Below the pieces are notes generated by a model, which saw nothing but the letters and a program-made list of their open reading frames with translations, did no database searches and was not told the origin of the DNA. DNA of 64,000 bases, taken from Pandoraea nosoerga (GTDB lineage: Bacteria; Pseudomonadota; Gammaproteobacteria; Burkholderiales; Burkholderiaceae). The stretch's first letter is position 1. Every line of letters starts with the position of its first letter. The DNA lies in assembly GCF_902459585.1 (NCBI RefSeq), contig NZ_CABPSC010000013.1, positions 1-64,000 on the forward strand. The letters run 5' to 3'. Position numbers and translations under genes: made by a program. This document shows, piece after piece, positions 17,628-25,910 of this stretch.

Positions 17628-17680
17628 AGCCGTGACGGGGAGCGCACCCATCGAGAGTTGGGAAGAATCACCGCGGTGAT

Positions 17681-17716
17681 GCATTAACAAATCCTTCGCA
17701 CAGACGCCTTGATACG
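17681..17716 (+). promoter_or_regulatory. Candidate lateral sigma-28 promoter of the flagellin gene
   Basis: GCATTAACAAA at 17681-17691 followed after 13 bases by CGCCTTGATAC. It shares the 11-base first element and its distance to the start codon (89 nt) with the fliD upstream region. It lies in the 142-nt spacer between the unknown gene and fliC, just where a flagellin promoter is needed. Confidence 0.55.
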
Positions 17717-17769
17717 GTGAGGCGGGCCACCCGGCCCGTCGTCGCTCACAACACAAAGGAGCCTGAGCA

Positions 17770-19005
17770 ATGTTGACTCTGCACACCAACGTGGCGCAAA
17801 TGTCGTCGCTGAACACGCAACGCACGACCGGCGGCAAGCTGAGCGCGATCATGCGCGATCTGTCCACCGGCAAGAAGAACGACCTGTACAAGAACGACCC
17901 GGCCGCGGCCCGCATCTCGGCCATGCTGAACATGCACGCCAGCGGCACCAAGTCGGCGATCAGCAACATGAAGTACGCGCAATCGAGCGCACGCGTGGCG
18001 CAAGGCGCGCTGGACAAGGCCAACGAACTGCTGGTCACGATGAAGGACCTGGCCACGCAAGCGAAGGACGGTCTGAAGGGCGATGCCGAAAAGGCCGCGC
18101 TCCAGCAGCAGTACACCAACAACGCCCAGGCACTCAAGGCGATCTTCGACAACACGACGTTCGCCGGCAAGAATCTCCTGAAGATGGAATTCGGCGGCAC
18201 CGCGACAGGCATCCTGGCGCAAGGCCAGATCGACCTGCAGGTCGGCGCGGACCGCAGCGAGACCAAGGCGCTGGACATCAGCGCGGAGCTTCAGGGCCTT
18301 TTCGCGAGCGTGGGCGACGCGACCGGCAACTTCGGCACGCGGCAGACCCGCCCGTTCGACGGCTCGACGACGGCGTTTGCGGCCATGGGCGCGGCCGACG
18401 CGGCGTCTGCCGCCGGCGCGGTGATCTCGGCACTCAAGGCGAATTCGAAAATGGCAGGCATGCTGGCCTCCGTTCATACGGCAGCCTCGGGCGGTAACAG
18501 CGCCAAGACGTGGGAGGAAGCGCTCACGGATGCGTTGATTGTCGAGCTGAACAAAACCCCTGGCGATGAAACGGCTTTCGCCAGCAGCCTCGGCGACGCC
18601 ATGGAAGGCCTGAAACCCGCTGGCGCGGCGGGCGGCGCTCATATCGAGCGCGCGGAACTCGTCATGGAAGTGCGAAACGTGCTGCAATCGAAGCTGACCG
18701 CGCAAACGCAATTGGGCGACGGGGCAAGCGCCGGCACCGCGATTCAGAATCTCGAGGCGGCCATTGAAAAACTCGCGACCGTTCAGGCCAGCATCGGTGC
18801 GGCCATGATGGACCTCGACGGCCGTGAGGAAGTGCAATCGACGCTGCTGCAGAACACCAGCGAAGCCAACTCGCGTCTGAACGAAGTCGACTTCGCCGAG
18901 TCCGTGTCGGAATTGACCAAACTGCAGACGCAGATGAACGTGAACCTGCAGATGCTGCAGAAGGCCGGCGAAATGCCGGGCATGATCCAGATGCTGCTGC
19001 GCTGA
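17770..19005 (+). CDS. fliC: Flagellin of the lateral-type filament (LafA-type)
   Basis: 411 residues. The D0/D1 N-terminus is at about 1-140 (LHTNVAQMSSLNTQRTTGGK, then NDPAAARISAMLNMHASG) and the matching C-terminus at 330-411, ending MPGMIQMLLR. About 165-300 is the short variable domain exposed on the filament. The N-terminus lacks the very common SLxxQxNLxxxQxxLxxxxxRLSSG wording of primary flagellins, as expected of a divergent lateral type. An AAAGGAG site precedes the ATG. Probably expressed late from the TAACAAA-type promoter and ended by the terminator at 19058. Confidence 0.95.
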   Translation: MLTLHTNVAQMSSLNTQRTTGGKLSAIMRDLSTGKKNDLYKNDPAAARISAMLNMHASGTKSAISNMKYAQSSARVAQGALDKANELLVTMKDLATQAKDGLKGDAEKAALQQQYTNNAQALKAIFDNTTFAGKNLLKMEFGGTATGILAQGQIDLQVGADRSETKALDISAELQGLFASVGDATGNFGTRQTRPFDGSTTAFAAMGAADAASAAGAVISALKANSKMAGMLASVHTAASGGNSAKTWEEALTDALIVELNKTPGDETAFASSLGDAMEGLKPAGAAGGAHIERAELVMEVRNVLQSKLTAQTQLGDGASAGTAIQNLEAAIEKLATVQASIGAAMMDLDGREEVQSTLLQNTSEANSRLNEVDFAESVSELTKLQTQMNVNLQMLQKAGEMPGMIQMLLR

Positions 19006-19057
19006 TTCTCGTCGCCCTGGCCGGTCGGATACCGGCCAGGCAGATCCCGGATCGAAG

Positions 19058-19090
19058 AGAGCCAACGGAGTTTTTCGTTGGCTCTTTTTT
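19058..19090 (+). terminator. Intrinsic terminator of fliC
   Basis: A perfect 10-bp stem (AGAGCCAACG and CGTTGGCTCT) with an 8-base loop, followed by a run of T. It lies 53 nt after the flagellin stop. Confidence 0.93.
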
Positions 19091-19105
19091 GTTTCACGTC
19101 AATGT

Positions 19106-19148
19106 CGCAGTACCGCAGTACCGCAGTACCGCAGTACCGCAGTACCGC
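19106..19148. repeat. 8-bp tandem repeat (CGCAGTAC)5
   Basis: Five exact copies of an 8-base unit plus three bases of a sixth, in the gap between the flagellin terminator and the stop codon of the convergent flhA. It is not within a believable gene. Perfect copies suggest recent expansion, so copy number may vary between strains. Confidence 0.9.
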
Positions 19149-19164
19149 GTTGTGCGGCGCCGCC

Positions 19165-21243
19165 TCAGCCCAACGTCCCTGCCACCTCGATCTCCTTCGT
19201 CTGCGGCACTTCGTTATAGGACAGTACATGCAAGCCGCTCGCGAACATGCGCGCGTAGCGCGCGAGCAACGGCCGGATCTGCGGCATGACGAGCAACACC
19301 GGAGTGCGTCCCGCGTGTTTCAGGTTCTCGCGCGCCTGCGGCATGTGGAATTGCAATTGCTCGAGCAACTGTGGATCGAGCGGGAAGGCGTCGGCGCTCG
19401 TCTTGCCTGCCTGCTGCGCCGCCGTGAAAGCACCCAGCAGCAGATTCTCCAGATCCGTCGTCAACTGATAGACGTGCAATGTCGACTCGTCGCCGATGAG
19501 GTCGTGCACCAGGCGTCGCTTGAGTGCGGTGCGCACCTCCGCGCAGAGCGCGAGCGGATCCTTGGTCGTGCTCGCCGCGTGTACGAGCGCCGTGGCCACC
19601 ACGTCGATGTCCTGCAACGACACTTCCTCGGCCAGCAACAGGCGGATCACGGCCAATTGCTGCTGATGCGTGAGCGCCTTGTCGAGCGCGTCGGCCAGCG
19701 ACGGCGACAGTTCGCGCAGACGCTCGCCGAGCGAGGTCACGTCCTGGTACGTGAACAGCTCAGCCAGATGCGCCTTCATCGCCTGCTGCACGTGCGTGGC
19801 GATCACGCCGGCCGCATCGACGATCTGATATCCCAGCCCGAGCGCGTGCGAGCGCTGCTCCGGCTCGATCCAGACCACCGGCATGCCGAACGACGGATCG
19901 AGGGCCGGCATGCCGTCGAGTTCGCCATAGCAGTCCGGCGCGGGAATCGCCATCAACCGGTCGTGCGGCAGCGTCGCGCCGGCCACGCGCACGCCACCGA
20001 TGTCGATCGCATACTCGCTCGGACCGAGCCCGAGGCCCGTGTCGAGCCGCACCGCCGGTACGACGAACCCCATGGTCTGCGAGAGCGTCTGGCGCATGCC
20101 GTGGAGCCGCTGCAGGAGCGGCGCGCCCTCGCGCTTGTCGGCGAGACTCACGATCTGGTAGCCGAGAGTCACGCTCACCGGACAGACGAACGGCAGTTGC
20201 TGCCACGTGAGCGCCGGCGGCTCGCTTGCCGAGAGCGCCGCTTCGAGGGTTTCGGCGTCGTCTGCCGCCGCAGGCGTGCGTCGCCCGTTCACACGCCACG
20301 CAACGAATCCCATGACGGCGGCGAACGCGAGGAACGGCGCCGTGGGCATGCCGGGAATCAAGGCTAGGACGAACATCAGCACCGCGACGCTCGCGAGCAC
20401 CGCCGGCGAGGCGAGCAATTGGTCTCCGACCTGCTGCTCGAAGTCGCCGGCGTCGGACACGCGCGTGACGATGATCGCCGCGGCCGCCGAGAGCAGCAGC
20501 GCCGGAATCTGCGCTACCAGTCCATCGCCGATCGTGAGCAGCGAATATTGGCGGAACGCATCGCCGGCGCTCATGCCGTGCATGGTCACGCCGATGGCCA
20601 CGCCGCCAATCAGATTGATGAGCAGAATGAGAATGCCCGCGATGGCGTCACCGCGCACGAATTTCGACGCGCCGTCCATCGCGCCGTAGAAATCGGCTTC
20701 GGCGCTCACCTCGCGGCGGCGCGCCTGGGCCGCCTCCTGGTTGATGAGACCGGCGTTCAGATCGGCGTCGATCGCCATCTGCTTGCCGGGCAGGGCGTCG
20801 AGCGTGAAGCGTGCCGATACCTCCGAGATGCGCTCGGCGCCTTTGGTGACGACCACGAAGTTGATGATCATCAGAATCACGAACACCACGAGGCCGACGA
20901 CGAAATTGCCGCCGATCACCACGTTCCCGAAGGACTCGATGACGCGTCCGGCGGCCTGCGTGCCCTCGTTGCCGTTGAGCAGCACCACGCGCGTGGACGC
21001 GACGTTCAGCGTGAGCCGCATGAGCGTCGTGGCGAGAATGACCGTGGGGAATACGGAAAAGTCGAGCGGCCGCCGCACCGACAGGCTCACGAGAATCACG
21101 ACCATCGACAGGACGATGTTGAACGTGAAGAGTGTATCGAGCAGCAGCGGCGGCAGCGGCAGAATCACCATCGCGAGGATGGCGAAGACGAGAAGGGGCG
21201 TCAGGAATTTCTGGCGCCGCAGATCGAGCAGCAATCGGGACAT
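19165..21243 (-). CDS. flhA: Flagellar type III export gate protein FlhA
   Basis: 692 residues, the normal FlhA length. The N-terminal half (about 15-320) has eight membrane segments and the FHIPEP signature region (RRPLDFSVFPTVILATTLMR, then LTLNVASTRVVL). The C-terminal half is the cytosolic domain that docks chaperone-cargo complexes. It is the last gene of the - strand export operon and is convergent with fliC. The stop lies about 16 bases from the tandem repeat. Confidence 0.97.
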   Translation of the reverse strand: MSRLLLDLRRQKFLTPLLVFAILAMVILPLPPLLLDTLFTFNIVLSMVVILVSLSVRRPLDFSVFPTVILATTLMRLTLNVASTRVVLLNGNEGTQAAGRVIESFGNVVIGGNFVVGLVVFVILMIINFVVVTKGAERISEVSARFTLDALPGKQMAIDADLNAGLINQEAAQARRREVSAEADFYGAMDGASKFVRGDAIAGILILLINLIGGVAIGVTMHGMSAGDAFRQYSLLTIGDGLVAQIPALLLSAAAAIIVTRVSDAGDFEQQVGDQLLASPAVLASVAVLMFVLALIPGMPTAPFLAFAAVMGFVAWRVNGRRTPAAADDAETLEAALSASEPPALTWQQLPFVCPVSVTLGYQIVSLADKREGAPLLQRLHGMRQTLSQTMGFVVPAVRLDTGLGLGPSEYAIDIGGVRVAGATLPHDRLMAIPAPDCYGELDGMPALDPSFGMPVVWIEPEQRSHALGLGYQIVDAAGVIATHVQQAMKAHLAELFTYQDVTSLGERLRELSPSLADALDKALTHQQQLAVIRLLLAEEVSLQDIDVVATALVHAASTTKDPLALCAEVRTALKRRLVHDLIGDESTLHVYQLTTDLENLLLGAFTAAQQAGKTSADAFPLDPQLLEQLQFHMPQARENLKHAGRTPVLLVMPQIRPLLARYARMFASGLHVLSYNEVPQTKEIEVAGTLG

Positions 21244-21247
21244 GGAA

Positions 21248-22396
21248 TCAGGCGCGCGGTGGCGGTGAGGGTGGATCGGAGAGCGAGGCCGGCACGCGCG
21301 GCGAGTCCGGTCGCTCGGGTTGCGTGGCGCGTTCGCCCGCGCGCCAGGCGCGCAGTTGAAGCACGTAAGCCAGCACCACCGCCACGGCGTCGTAGAGCGC
21401 GGCCGGGATCTGCTGGTTGACCTGGCTTGTGTGATACAGCGCCCGGGCCAGCGGCGGGGCGCTCACGACGTCGACGTCGTGCTCGCGGGCGATCCGGCGC
21501 AGCACTGCGGCCGTCTCGTCCAGACCGCGCGCCACGACGAAGGGCGCTTGCGCCCGGCCCGTGTCGTACTTGAGGGCAATGGCGTAGTGCGTCGGATTGA
21601 CGATCACGACATCGGCCGTGGGCACCGTGCGGCGCAGGCTGCGCTCGGCCAGGCGGCGCTGAATCTGGCGGATGCGCTGCTTGACCTCCGGCCGGCCCTC
21701 GGTCTGTTTGTGCTCCTGCTTCACTTCCTGCCGGGTCATGCGCTGATCGCGCAGGAAGAAAAAGCGCTGCAGCGGCAGGTCGAGCAACGCGAACGCCACG
21801 AACGCGCCGCCGAGCACGAGCAGTGCGTCGCGCACCAGATCCAGGCCGACGGCGATGGCCTCGCGTGGCGCGCCCGCCTGCAGCGCGAGCAGGGCCTCCC
21901 AGCGCGTGCGTACCACGAGCACCAGCACGCTCGCCACGAGCGCCACCTTGAGGACGGCGGCGCCGACCTGCGCGTAGTGCTTCGGCGAGGTGAGCCGGCC
22001 GAGGTTCGCCTTCGGCGAGAGGCGTTGCCATTTTGGCTTGAGCAGCGAGGCGCTCAGGACAGGTCCGCCGGGAAGCATCGCCGCTGCCGCAATGCACAAG
22101 GGGATCGCGGCGAGCGGGGCGAGGAGCTTCAGGAGCAGCCACATCGCGGCGGGCAGCAGCGCCGTCCAGGCATCGTCGAAGCCGACGCCCGCCAGATCGG
22201 CAAACGCGGCGGCGTAGAGCGAGCGAAAGGCGTCGAGTTGCGACGCAGCGCTCGCGGCAAGTACCGCCACGCTGGCCACGATGCCGACAGCCGTCGCGGT
22301 GTCGCGCGAGCGCGCCACCTGCCCCTGCTCGCGTGCACGGCGCAGCTTCTGTGCGGATGGGGCTTCCGACTTGTCGCCGGTGTCGTGTGCGGCCAT
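21248..22396 (-). CDS. flhB: Flagellar export switch protein FlhB
   Basis: 382 residues. Four membrane segments lie at about 32-50, 82-108, 145-163 and 188-207. The cytosolic domain carries the autocleavage motif NPTH at 267-270, followed by YAIALKYD. Cleavage there lets FlhB change from hook to filament substrates under control of FliK. The gene ends 4 nt before flhA. The N-terminus (DKSEAPSAQKLRRAREQGQV) matches the family's E.PT..KL..AR..G.V. Confidence 0.97.
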   Translation of the reverse strand: MAAHDTGDKSEAPSAQKLRRAREQGQVARSRDTATAVGIVASVAVLAASAASQLDAFRSLYAAAFADLAGVGFDDAWTALLPAAMWLLLKLLAPLAAIPLCIAAAAMLPGGPVLSASLLKPKWQRLSPKANLGRLTSPKHYAQVGAAVLKVALVASVLVLVVRTRWEALLALQAGAPREAIAVGLDLVRDALLVLGGAFVAFALLDLPLQRFFFLRDQRMTRQEVKQEHKQTEGRPEVKQRIRQIQRRLAERSLRRTVPTADVVIVNPTHYAIALKYDTGRAQAPFVVARGLDETAAVLRRIAREHDVDVVSAPPLARALYHTSQVNQQIPAALYDAVAVVLAYVLQLRAWRAGERATQPERPDSPRVPASLSDPPSPPPRA

Positions 22397-22399
22397 GCG

Positions 22400-23233
22400 T
22401 CAGTGCCTTCGTGAAACGGGCCCGAGCGCGTCGAGCACGCGCTCGGTGAGCGAGAGGTAATGCGCGGGCAGCGCCGGCACCACGGCGGCGAGTACGACCA
22501 GGCCGACGAGCGTCGTGACGGCAAAGCCCAGCGAAAACAGGTTCAATGCCGGGGCGGCCCGGTTGAGCAGTCCCAGCCCGAACTGGACGATGAACGTGGT
22601 CAGGACCACCGGCAGGGCCAGCGTCATCGCCGCGGCGAGCGTCCAGCCGAGCGAGCGCAGCAGCGCGCCCAGCGCATCGGGCGGCAAGCCCACGCCTATG
22701 GGCCACACGTCGAAACTTCGGGCGACGACGGCGAGCGCGATGAGATGCCCGTCCGCGATGAAGAACAGCAACATGCCGAGGCACATCATGAGCAGCGAGA
22801 CGGGCTCGGTTGCCTCCCCGTTCATGGGATCGTTCATGGCCGCCATGGCCAATCCCATTTGTGACGCGCATAGATATCCGACGAGCGTGAGCAGGGCACG
22901 CACGACGAAGAACGCGAGGCCCAGCCCTGCGCCGATGAGTGCCTGTTGCGCGGCCAGCGCCACGCCGGCGAGCGAGAACGGATCGGTGGCCGGCACGCCG
23001 CTGCGCGAGAGGACCGGCCACAGGGCCAGGCTCAACGCCAGCGATGCCAGAATGCGCCAGCGCACCGGCACCGCGCCCTCGCCCACGAGCGGCAGCATGC
23101 TGAGCGCGGCGAGAAAGCGGCAGAACGGCCACCAGAGCAGCGCGAGCTGCGCGGGCCATTGGGCGAGCCAGCCTTCGAGGCCGGGCCAGGCGGCAATCGG
23201 GAGCGGGGACGAGAATGGCAGCGGAATCGACAT
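22400..23233 (-). CDS. fliR: Flagellar export gate protein FliR
   Basis: 277 residues, with about six hydrophobic segments. Part of the FliPQR pore. The family feature of a central EP-type turn in the loop is visible as MNDPMNGEATEPVSLLMMC, and the last third is the usual Leu/Val-rich helix pair. The order fliP-fliQ-fliR-flhB-flhA is conserved here, with gaps of only a few bases. Confidence 0.93.
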   Translation of the reverse strand: MSIPLPFSSPLPIAAWPGLEGWLAQWPAQLALLWWPFCRFLAALSMLPLVGEGAVPVRWRILASLALSLALWPVLSRSGVPATDPFSLAGVALAAQQALIGAGLGLAFFVVRALLTLVGYLCASQMGLAMAAMNDPMNGEATEPVSLLMMCLGMLLFFIADGHLIALAVVARSFDVWPIGVGLPPDALGALLRSLGWTLAAAMTLALPVVLTTFIVQFGLGLLNRAAPALNLFSLGFAVTTLVGLVVLAAVVPALPAHYLSLTERVLDALGPVSRRH

Positions 23234-23260
23234 GGCCGGACTGCGGCGCGCGCGACGGCG

Positions 23261-23533
23261 CTAGCCCGCGAGCGACGCCGCACGGGCGAAGATCTCGGCG
23301 GCGAAGTCGGTGAGCGAACCCGCCAGCCACGGCGCGGCAAGGCCAAGCGTGAGCAGCGTGACGATCAGCCGCGGCAGGAACGACAGCGTCTGTTCGTTGA
23401 TCTGCGTGGCGGCCTGAAACAGCGCGACCACCAGGCCGGTGACGAGGCTCGGCACGATCAGCACGAGCACGATGACGATGACGAGGCGCAGGGCGTCGAG
23501 CCCGAGGTCGATGGCGATGTCGCTGGTGAGCAT
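23261..23533 (-). CDS. fliQ: Flagellar export gate protein FliQ
   Basis: 90 residues with two membrane helices (about 15-38 and 50-75) joined by a short loop with QINEQTLSFLPRL, the conserved FliQ segment. Expected to be present in four copies in the pore. Confidence 0.95.
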   Translation of the reverse strand: MLTSDIAIDLGLDALRLVIVIVLVLIVPSLVTGLVVALFQAATQINEQTLSFLPRLIVTLLTLGLAAPWLAGSLTDFAAEIFARAASLAG

Positions 23534-23542
23534 TGCGCCTCC

Positions 23543-24361
23543 TCAGACCGCCTGAACGCTCGTCACGAGCGTGCTGACGGTGAGCGTCCAGCCGTCGATC
23601 AGTACGAACAGCAGAAGCTTGAGCGGCAACGAGACGACCAGCGGCGAGAGCATCATCATGCCCATCGCCATGAGCACGGACGCGACCACCAGGTCGATCA
23701 CGAGAAACGGAATGAACAGCATTGCGCCGACCTGGAACGCCGTCTTCAGCTCGCTTAGCAGGAACGCCGACGCCTTCACGAGGAAACTGTGCGCCTGCGG
23801 CTCGCCAACGTCCGTCTCGCCGGTGAGCCGCGCCATCAGGTCGAGCGACGTCTGGCGCGTTTGCGCGAGCATGAAGCGCGAGAGCGGCGCTTCGCCGGCG
23901 GCGAGCGCTTCGGTGAGCGTGATGCGGTTCTGGTCGTAAGGCACCACCGCCTGAGTCCAGATCGTCTCGCCCACCGGGCGCATCACGAGCAGGCTGAGCA
24001 GCAGCGCCATGCCGGTGAGCACGCGCGAGGGCAGGCCCTGCTGGAGTCCCAGCGCTTGACGCAGCAGCGCGAGGATGATGGCAAAACGCACGAAGGTGGT
24101 CATCACCATGAGCAGCATCGGCAGCAGACCGAGCAGCGTCATCAGGATGAGCAACTGCGTCTTGACGGTGAAGTCGGTGCTCCCGCCCTGCGTGCGAATC
24201 TGCATCAGGGCGGCGGCGTCGTCCGCGCGTGCACCGGTCGCGGCCAGCGCCAGGCCGGCCGCGACCAGTGCCAGCACGAATGTCCCGGAGGTGCGCGGCA
24301 CGAGGCGGCGTTCTCGCCTGCGCGGCTGCCGCTGGGGCGCGAGATGGCGCGTGGTGTTCAT
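23543..24361 (-). CDS. fliP: Flagellar export gate protein FliP
   Basis: 272 residues. A cleavable signal (about 28-47, ending ATGARA) precedes four membrane segments. FliP motifs are clear: LLILMTLLGLLPMLLMVMTT, FVRFAIILALLRQALG, and in the last part FLVIDLVVASVLMAMGMMML. The Arg-rich stretch before the signal makes the N-terminus longer than usual. The start overlaps the fliN stop by 4 nt. Confidence 0.95.
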   Translation of the reverse strand: MNTTRHLAPQRQPRRRERRLVPRTSGTFVLALVAAGLALAATGARADDAAALMQIRTQGGSTDFTVKTQLLILMTLLGLLPMLLMVMTTFVRFAIILALLRQALGLQQGLPSRVLTGMALLLSLLVMRPVGETIWTQAVVPYDQNRITLTEALAAGEAPLSRFMLAQTRQTSLDLMARLTGETDVGEPQAHSFLVKASAFLLSELKTAFQVGAMLFIPFLVIDLVVASVLMAMGMMMLSPLVVSLPLKLLLFVLIDGWTLTVSTLVTSVQAV

Positions 24362-24819
24362 TGCGCGAGCCGATCGAGCTCGATCGCGTCGAGGGTGAGG
24401 ATCTTCAGTCCGTACTGGGTTCCCGAGACGACCACCTCGGCGAGCCCGACGGGCACGCCGTTGACCAGCACCGAGAGCGGTGCGCCGGCGGGCCGGTCGA
24501 GACTGAGCACGTCGTCGGCGCGCAACGCCGCGAGCTCGCCCAGTGTGAGGCGCGCGGCGCCCACTTCGAGCGTGAGCTTCACCGGCACGCGCCGAAGCGT
24601 CTCGCGCATGGCGAGCGGGGCGGGGGCGGCCTGCTCGCCGCCGCCGGCAGCATTTGCGTGGCTGGGAGCGGCGTCATCGAGCCAGTCGGCGCCGAGCTCG
24701 TCGGAGGCGCTGCCCAGGGTCGCGAGGTCGTCGTGGAGCGTATCGATGGCGGCGGCATCCGGCGCGTGGGCGTCGGATGCGTTCGGAAGGTCGGCGGACA
24801 TGAGGGAAGTGGCAGACAT
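24358..24819 (-). CDS. fliN: Flagellar motor switch protein FliN
   Basis: 153 residues. The C-terminal SpoA domain (about 70-150) has LRRVPVKLTLEVGAARLTLG, ELAALRADDVLSLDRPAG, VLVNGVPVGLAEVVV, the FliN/YscQ C-ring fold. The first 65 residues are an acidic, unstructured extension. The ATG at 24819 is chosen because the frame further upstream lies within fliM. No clear ribosome site is seen, so coupling with fliM is likely. Confidence 0.92.
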   Translation of the reverse strand: MSATSLMSADLPNASDAHAPDAAAIDTLHDDLATLGSASDELGADWLDDAAPSHANAAGGGEQAAPAPLAMRETLRRVPVKLTLEVGAARLTLGELAALRADDVLSLDRPAGAPLSVLVNGVPVGLAEVVVSGTQYGLKILTLDAIELDRLAQ

Positions 24820-24826
24820 GGCGGGG

Positions 24827-25696
24827 TCATTCAAGGGTTTGAAAGTGCGTGAGGCACAGATGCGCCTCACGCTCGACGATGTCGGCGCTCATCAGCGGAT
24901 CGTTGTCGATGCATACGAGAGCGCGCGGCATGAAGCGGACCGGCAGCACGTCGCCCGCCCTGGCATCGAGCAGGACGCCCAGCGTCAGTTCGACGTCGAG
25001 CCAGTGCGCGCTCAGGCGCACCGGAACCGCGGCTAGCTCGCACGGCGGCGTGGTGCGTTGCGCGGCACGCTCGCCGGCGTCGGGGCCGAGCTTCGACAGC
25101 CATTGGCGGGCGTCCTCGGCGGCGAGCCGATACGCGACAGAGCCCAGCGGCGCGCCGGCGGTATGCTCGTCAGGGCCCGCGCGATCCGTGATGCTCGCGA
25201 CGATCCACAGCGAGGGCGGCGTGAGACGCGGATCGGCGTCGACGTTCTCGACGACGTCCGGCGGCATCGCAGGCGCCTGGGGCGAGAGCGCCTGGCGCAG
25301 CGCGTCGAGCATCTGCCGCGCGAACCGCACGACGAAGCGCTCGTAGGTCGCCGCACGCGGTGCGATGTGCAGCGCGGGCGGGCCGACGAAGTCGTCGGCG
25401 TCGTATCGAAGCCGGAAGGCGTCGCGCAGCAGGCCCGCATCGAGCGCCACGTCGATGGATTGATCAGCGACGCGAAAACGCTGCACGATGAGGTTGCCGC
25501 CCGCGGGCGCGTTCGCGCTTACCGACATGGCCGCCACGCGCCACGCCATAGCATGGCGATGGCGCACGTGCTGCGGCAATTGGACATCGAGCCGCGCGCG
25601 CAACCGCTCGGTGAGCGGATCGAGGTGTTGCGTGGGCTGGCCGAGCCGGCACGGATCGAGGGCCCGGATATCCGGGGGCGACGTAGGCGCGTGCAT
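24827..25696 (-). CDS. fliM: Flagellar motor switch protein FliM, divergent and short
   Basis: 289 residues, against about 330 in primary FliM. The C-terminal part (about 215-285) is a SpoA-like domain (VPVRLSAHWLDVELTLGVLL). The region DPCRLGQPTQHLDPLTERLR near residue 15-35 lines up with the family's YDLG...RIVR...P.L. segment. The N-terminal CheY-binding helix with its LSQ.EIDALL motif is absent: only 13 residues precede this point. An AGGA site before the ATG at 25696 supports this start. The longer open frame upstream is unlikely to be coding. Confidence 0.78.
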   Translation of the reverse strand: MHAPTSPPDIRALDPCRLGQPTQHLDPLTERLRARLDVQLPQHVRHRHAMAWRVAAMSVSANAPAGGNLIVQRFRVADQSIDVALDAGLLRDAFRLRYDADDFVGPPALHIAPRAATYERFVVRFARQMLDALRQALSPQAPAMPPDVVENVDADPRLTPPSLWIVASITDRAGPDEHTAGAPLGSVAYRLAAEDARQWLSKLGPDAGERAAQRTTPPCELAAVPVRLSAHWLDVELTLGVLLDARAGDVLPVRFMPRALVCIDNDPLMSADIVEREAHLCLTHFQTLE

Positions 25697-25910
25697 GGGA
25701 TTCCTATGGTGGGAGACGGTTCGCAGCGCTCGTGAGCGCAGGGAAGTTCGCATCCTAATGGCCGCGCTGGGCCTTGTTGTTGGGGAATGCCCCAACCCGT
25801 CGCGCTTTGGGGGGATGCCTATTTATGGCGATAGTGGGCGTGCGTAAAGTGCGGGGTCTTTCAGGCGAAACCCATACGGGGGGACGCCGCCGCCAACGAT
25901 GGAGAACTGA
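25697..25910. promoter_or_regulatory. Divergent promoter region between fliM and fliE, with a palindrome
   Basis: The only divergent point of the cluster. A palindrome with 7-bp arms (GTTGGGG-AATG-CCCCAAC) lies at 25779-25796. Palindromes of this kind bind dimeric activators or repressors, and a LafK-like regulator is one possibility. I found no clear sigma-54 or sigma-70 elements to go with it. Confidence 0.45.

Noticed and set aside
20419-22414. Long + strand frames opposite flhA and flhB
   Set aside because: They are mirror frames of strongly conserved export genes and have no ribosome sites or family features.
25700-25910. Sigma-54 promoter for fliE or fliM
   Set aside because: Several GG and GC pairs occur but none at the required 10-base spacing with a convincing TGGCAC...TTGC context.
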